Assembly: GCF_031880315.1 (NCBI RefSeq)
Contig: NZ_CP134771.1
Coordinates: 3,684,501-3,748,500 of the forward strand
Direction of reading: 5' to 3'
DNA length: 64,000 nt
DNA from: Pseudomonas baltica
GTDB lineage: Bacteria > Pseudomonadota > Gammaproteobacteria > Pseudomonadales > Pseudomonadaceae
In this document: positions 62,205 through 64,000 of the stretch, in pieces
How positions within the stretch are numbered: position 1 is the stretch's first letter
Layout of the letters: each line of letters starts with the position of its first letter
Made by a program: the position numbers and the translations under genes
Notes under the pieces: generated by a model
Databases searched by the model: none
Seen by the model: the letters and a program-made list of their open reading frames with translations, nothing else
Told to the model about the DNA's origin: nothing

Positions 62205-63442
62205 AGCGACTGTATGTGATCCTGGTGGTGGCCATCGCCCTGGCGATGGTGCTGGGCCTGGGTATCTCCCAGAGCCCGGGTTACATCTTGATCGACTACC
62301 CCCATGTGTTCCGCTACGAATCGGGTATCTGGTCGACCTTGGCGGCGCTATTGGCGCTGTGTCTGGTGCTGTTCGTGCTCGGCCTGCTGCTGCGCGCGCT
62401 GGCCACTTCGACCGGGCTGGTCAATCCCTGGTCGCGGCGCAATCGTTCGCGGCGCGTGCAAAGCGCTATCGAACAAGGCCAGCTGGACCTTGCCGAGGGT
62501 CGCTGGAGCAGCGCCGAAAAGCATCTGCAACGGGCCGCCGAGGCTGAGCCGCAGCCATTGCTGTATTACCTAGGCGCCGCGCGAGCCGCCAATGAACAGG
62601 CCCGTCATGCCGAGAGCGATGCATTGCTTGAACGCGCCCTGTTGCGTCAACCGCAGGCCGAGCTGGCTATCGCCCTGAGCCATGCTCAGCTGCAGATCGA
62701 CCGTGGCGACAGTGACGGTGCCTTGCAGACCCTGCAGGCCATGCACGAGCGCCATCCACGCAATGTGCAAGTGCTGCGTCAATTGCAGCGCCTGCATCAG
62801 CAGCGCGGCGAGTGGCCGGCGTTGATTCGCTTGCTGCCCGAGTTGCGCAAGGACAAGGCTTTGCCCGTGGCCGAACTGGCCGAGCTGGAGCGTCGCGCCT
62901 GGGGCGAGAATCTATCCTTGGCAGCCGTGCAACCGGGTGCCAGAGAAGAGGGGCTGGCGGCTTTGCACAGCGCTTGGCAGGAGTTGAGTTCGGGCCAGCG
63001 TCAGGAGCCGGCGCTAGTTCTGGCCTATGCCGAGCAGTTGCGTCAGCTCGGTGCGCAGGTCGAGGCGGAGGAGGTCCTGCGTCAGGCCCTCAAGCGGCAG
63101 TACGACAGCCATCTGGCACGCCTCTACGGGCTGGTGCGCGGTGCCGATTCAAGCAAGCAATTGCAGAGCGCTGAAGCATGGCTCAAGCAGCATCCAGATG
63201 ATTCCAGTCTGTTGCTGACACTGGGCCGACTCTGCCTGCAAAACCGCCTGTGGGGCAAGGCTCGGGATTATCTGGAAGCCAGCCTGCGCCTGCAACGCAA
63301 CCCCGAAGCCTGCGCCGAGCTTGCCCGGCTGTTGGCACAATTGGGTGATACCCAAGGCAGCAATCAGCTGTTCCAGGAGGGGCTTGGATTGCTGGATGAG
63401 CGTTTGCTGGCCGCGCCACTCCCCGAGTTGGCGAGGGGCTGA
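62201..63442 (+). CDS. hemY: HemY-like TPR membrane protein
   Basis: 413 residues; two membrane helices within the first 65 residues (VILVVAIALAMVLGLGI and WSTLAALLALCLVLFVLGLLL), then TPR repeats. It matches proteobacterial HemY, not the unrelated protoporphyrinogen oxidase of the same name. Last gene of the hemCDXY set; a REPIN follows before dsbB. Confidence 0.9.
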   Translation: MKRLYVILVVAIALAMVLGLGISQSPGYILIDYPHVFRYESGIWSTLAALLALCLVLFVLGLLLRALATSTGLVNPWSRRNRSRRVQSAIEQGQLDLAEGRWSSAEKHLQRAAEAEPQPLLYYLGAARAANEQARHAESDALLERALLRQPQAELAIALSHAQLQIDRGDSDGALQTLQAMHERHPRNVQVLRQLQRLHQQRGEWPALIRLLPELRKDKALPVAELAELERRAWGENLSLAAVQPGAREEGLAALHSAWQELSSGQRQEPALVLAYAEQLRQLGAQVEAEEVLRQALKRQYDSHLARLYGLVRGADSSKQLQSAEAWLKQHPDDSSLLLTLGRLCLQNRLWGKARDYLEASLRLQRNPEACAELARLLAQLGDTQGSNQLFQEGLGLLDERLLAAPLPELARG

Positions 63443-63469
63443 GCCGGATCTATGGGAGGGCTTTCGGGC

Positions 63470-63555
63470 CCTTTCGCGGGCAAGCCTTGCTCTCGCAATA
63501 TCCACAGCGCCTGAGTCGTACACCGGTATGAGCAAAGGTTGCCCGCGAAGAGGGC
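63470..63555. repeat. paired REP element (REPIN)
   Basis: TTTCGCGGGCAAGCCTTGCTC and GAGCAAAGGTTGCCCGCGAAG form an inverted pair after hemY. Confidence 0.75.
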
Positions 63556-63706
63556 CTGAGCGACAAAGCAAATCTTGCAGCCATGCGTTGTTGCACATTC
63601 GCTGAACTTTGAAGCGTTTTCAGAATTGTCTTAACTGCGTCGTCTTGAAAGCCGGACGACCTTTACTCTACCGTGGCAACTTGTCTTTTCCGATATCGGG
63701 TTTGCC

Positions 63707-64000
63707 ATGATTCTGGCTCGTTCGCGTTCCATGTTCCTGTTGGCGTTTTTCGCCTCGATGTCGATCATGGGCGCCGCGCTGTATCTTGAATACGAAGTTG
63801 GCCTGCAACCCTGTTCGCTGTGCATCGCACAGCGATTTTTCGTGGTGGTATTCGGTGTGTCCTGCCTGGCGGCTGCGGTACATTTTCCGCGCACCCGGGG
63901 CATCCGTGTCTATTCCGCCATCGCCCTGCTCAGCGCTGTACTCGGTGGCTTTGCCGCGACGCGGCAGTTGTGGTTGCAGGACCACGCCGATATATCGGCA
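63707..64000 (+). CDS. dsbB: DsbB-type disulfide bond formation protein, 3' end outside the window
   Basis: 98 residues visible from ATG 63707. Membrane helix 1 is followed by LYLEYEVGLQPCSLCIAQRFFV, where C-x2-C is the quinone-linked redox pair in the first periplasmic loop, with the adjacent Arg conserved. Further helices follow, and the second Cys pair lies beyond the edge. DsbB reoxidises DsbA using ubiquinone. Pseudomonas often carries a copy next to the hem operon. Confidence 0.9.
   Translation, partial: MILARSRSMFLLAFFASMSIMGAALYLEYEVGLQPCSLCIAQRFFVVVFGVSCLAAAVHFPRTRGIRVYSAIALLSAVLGGFAATRQLWLQDHADISA

Overview
This window looks like the chromosome of a Pseudomonas, most likely of the P. 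putida group. The right-hand half carries typical Pseudomonas neighbourhoods: ubiK / glnK-amtB, sutA, yigB-xerC-yigA-dapF-lysA-lptM / cyaY / cyaA, and argH / algR-hemC-hemD-hemX-hemY-dsbB. It is GC-rich and dotted with paired REP elements. I made the assignments by reading the sequence and from memory of protein families; no database was searched.

Positions 1 to about 30974 are a foreign island that enters from beyond the left edge and ends inside comM (yifB). That gene is cut at the Walker B motif (FLDEL|), so only its 5' part remains at 30974-31882. The island ends with a tightly overlapping, AT-rich four-gene operon (30425 down to 24135): three tyrosine-recombinase-like proteins and one small helical protein. 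This is the hallmark of GInt elements (ginABCD). One of the three recombinase-like proteins appears to have Phe in place of the catalytic Tyr. To the left lies cargo that reads like a defence island: a DUF3800 protein, a Sir2 deacylase, a DnaQ-like exonuclease, a lone MNT nucleotidyltransferase, a Shedu (DUF4263) nuclease, a Gabija-like OLD/UvrD pair, a membrane protein with an overlapping polyproline peptide, and a DnaQ exonuclease translationally coupled to a DUF3223/HNH-like protein. There are also many small unknown genes, a TetR/MFS/epoxide-hydrolase/VOC detoxification block (14.8-18.6 kb), an IS5-like transposase remnant and several broken genes.

Two features of the island are not explained by its genes. 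First, an approximately 100-bp repeat occurs three times (1909-2023 reversed, 21257-21358, 23164-23255). Its hairpins keep pairing while their sequences differ, as a structured RNA or folded DNA site would. Second, two paralogous two-HTH regulators (10070-10561 and 19865-20332) share a nearly identical, identically spaced 42-bp block upstream of their starts, which suggests a common operator.

From 32.2 to 42.5 kb is a complete yfa-type cluster (DUF2135, DUF2138, DUF1175, alpha-2-macroglobulin-like, DUF2300, second DUF2135), mostly with overlapping or touching genes. It is followed by a LysR regulator and then the nitrogen pair glnK-amtB. From 47 to 56 kb the order matches the enterobacterial cyaA-cyaY-yifL-dapF-yigA-xerC-yigB neighbourhood. 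Between argH and algR the sensor kinase gene algZ is reduced to a 3' remnant with frameshifts and a stop, so AlgR has no intact cognate kinase here. The window ends inside dsbB.
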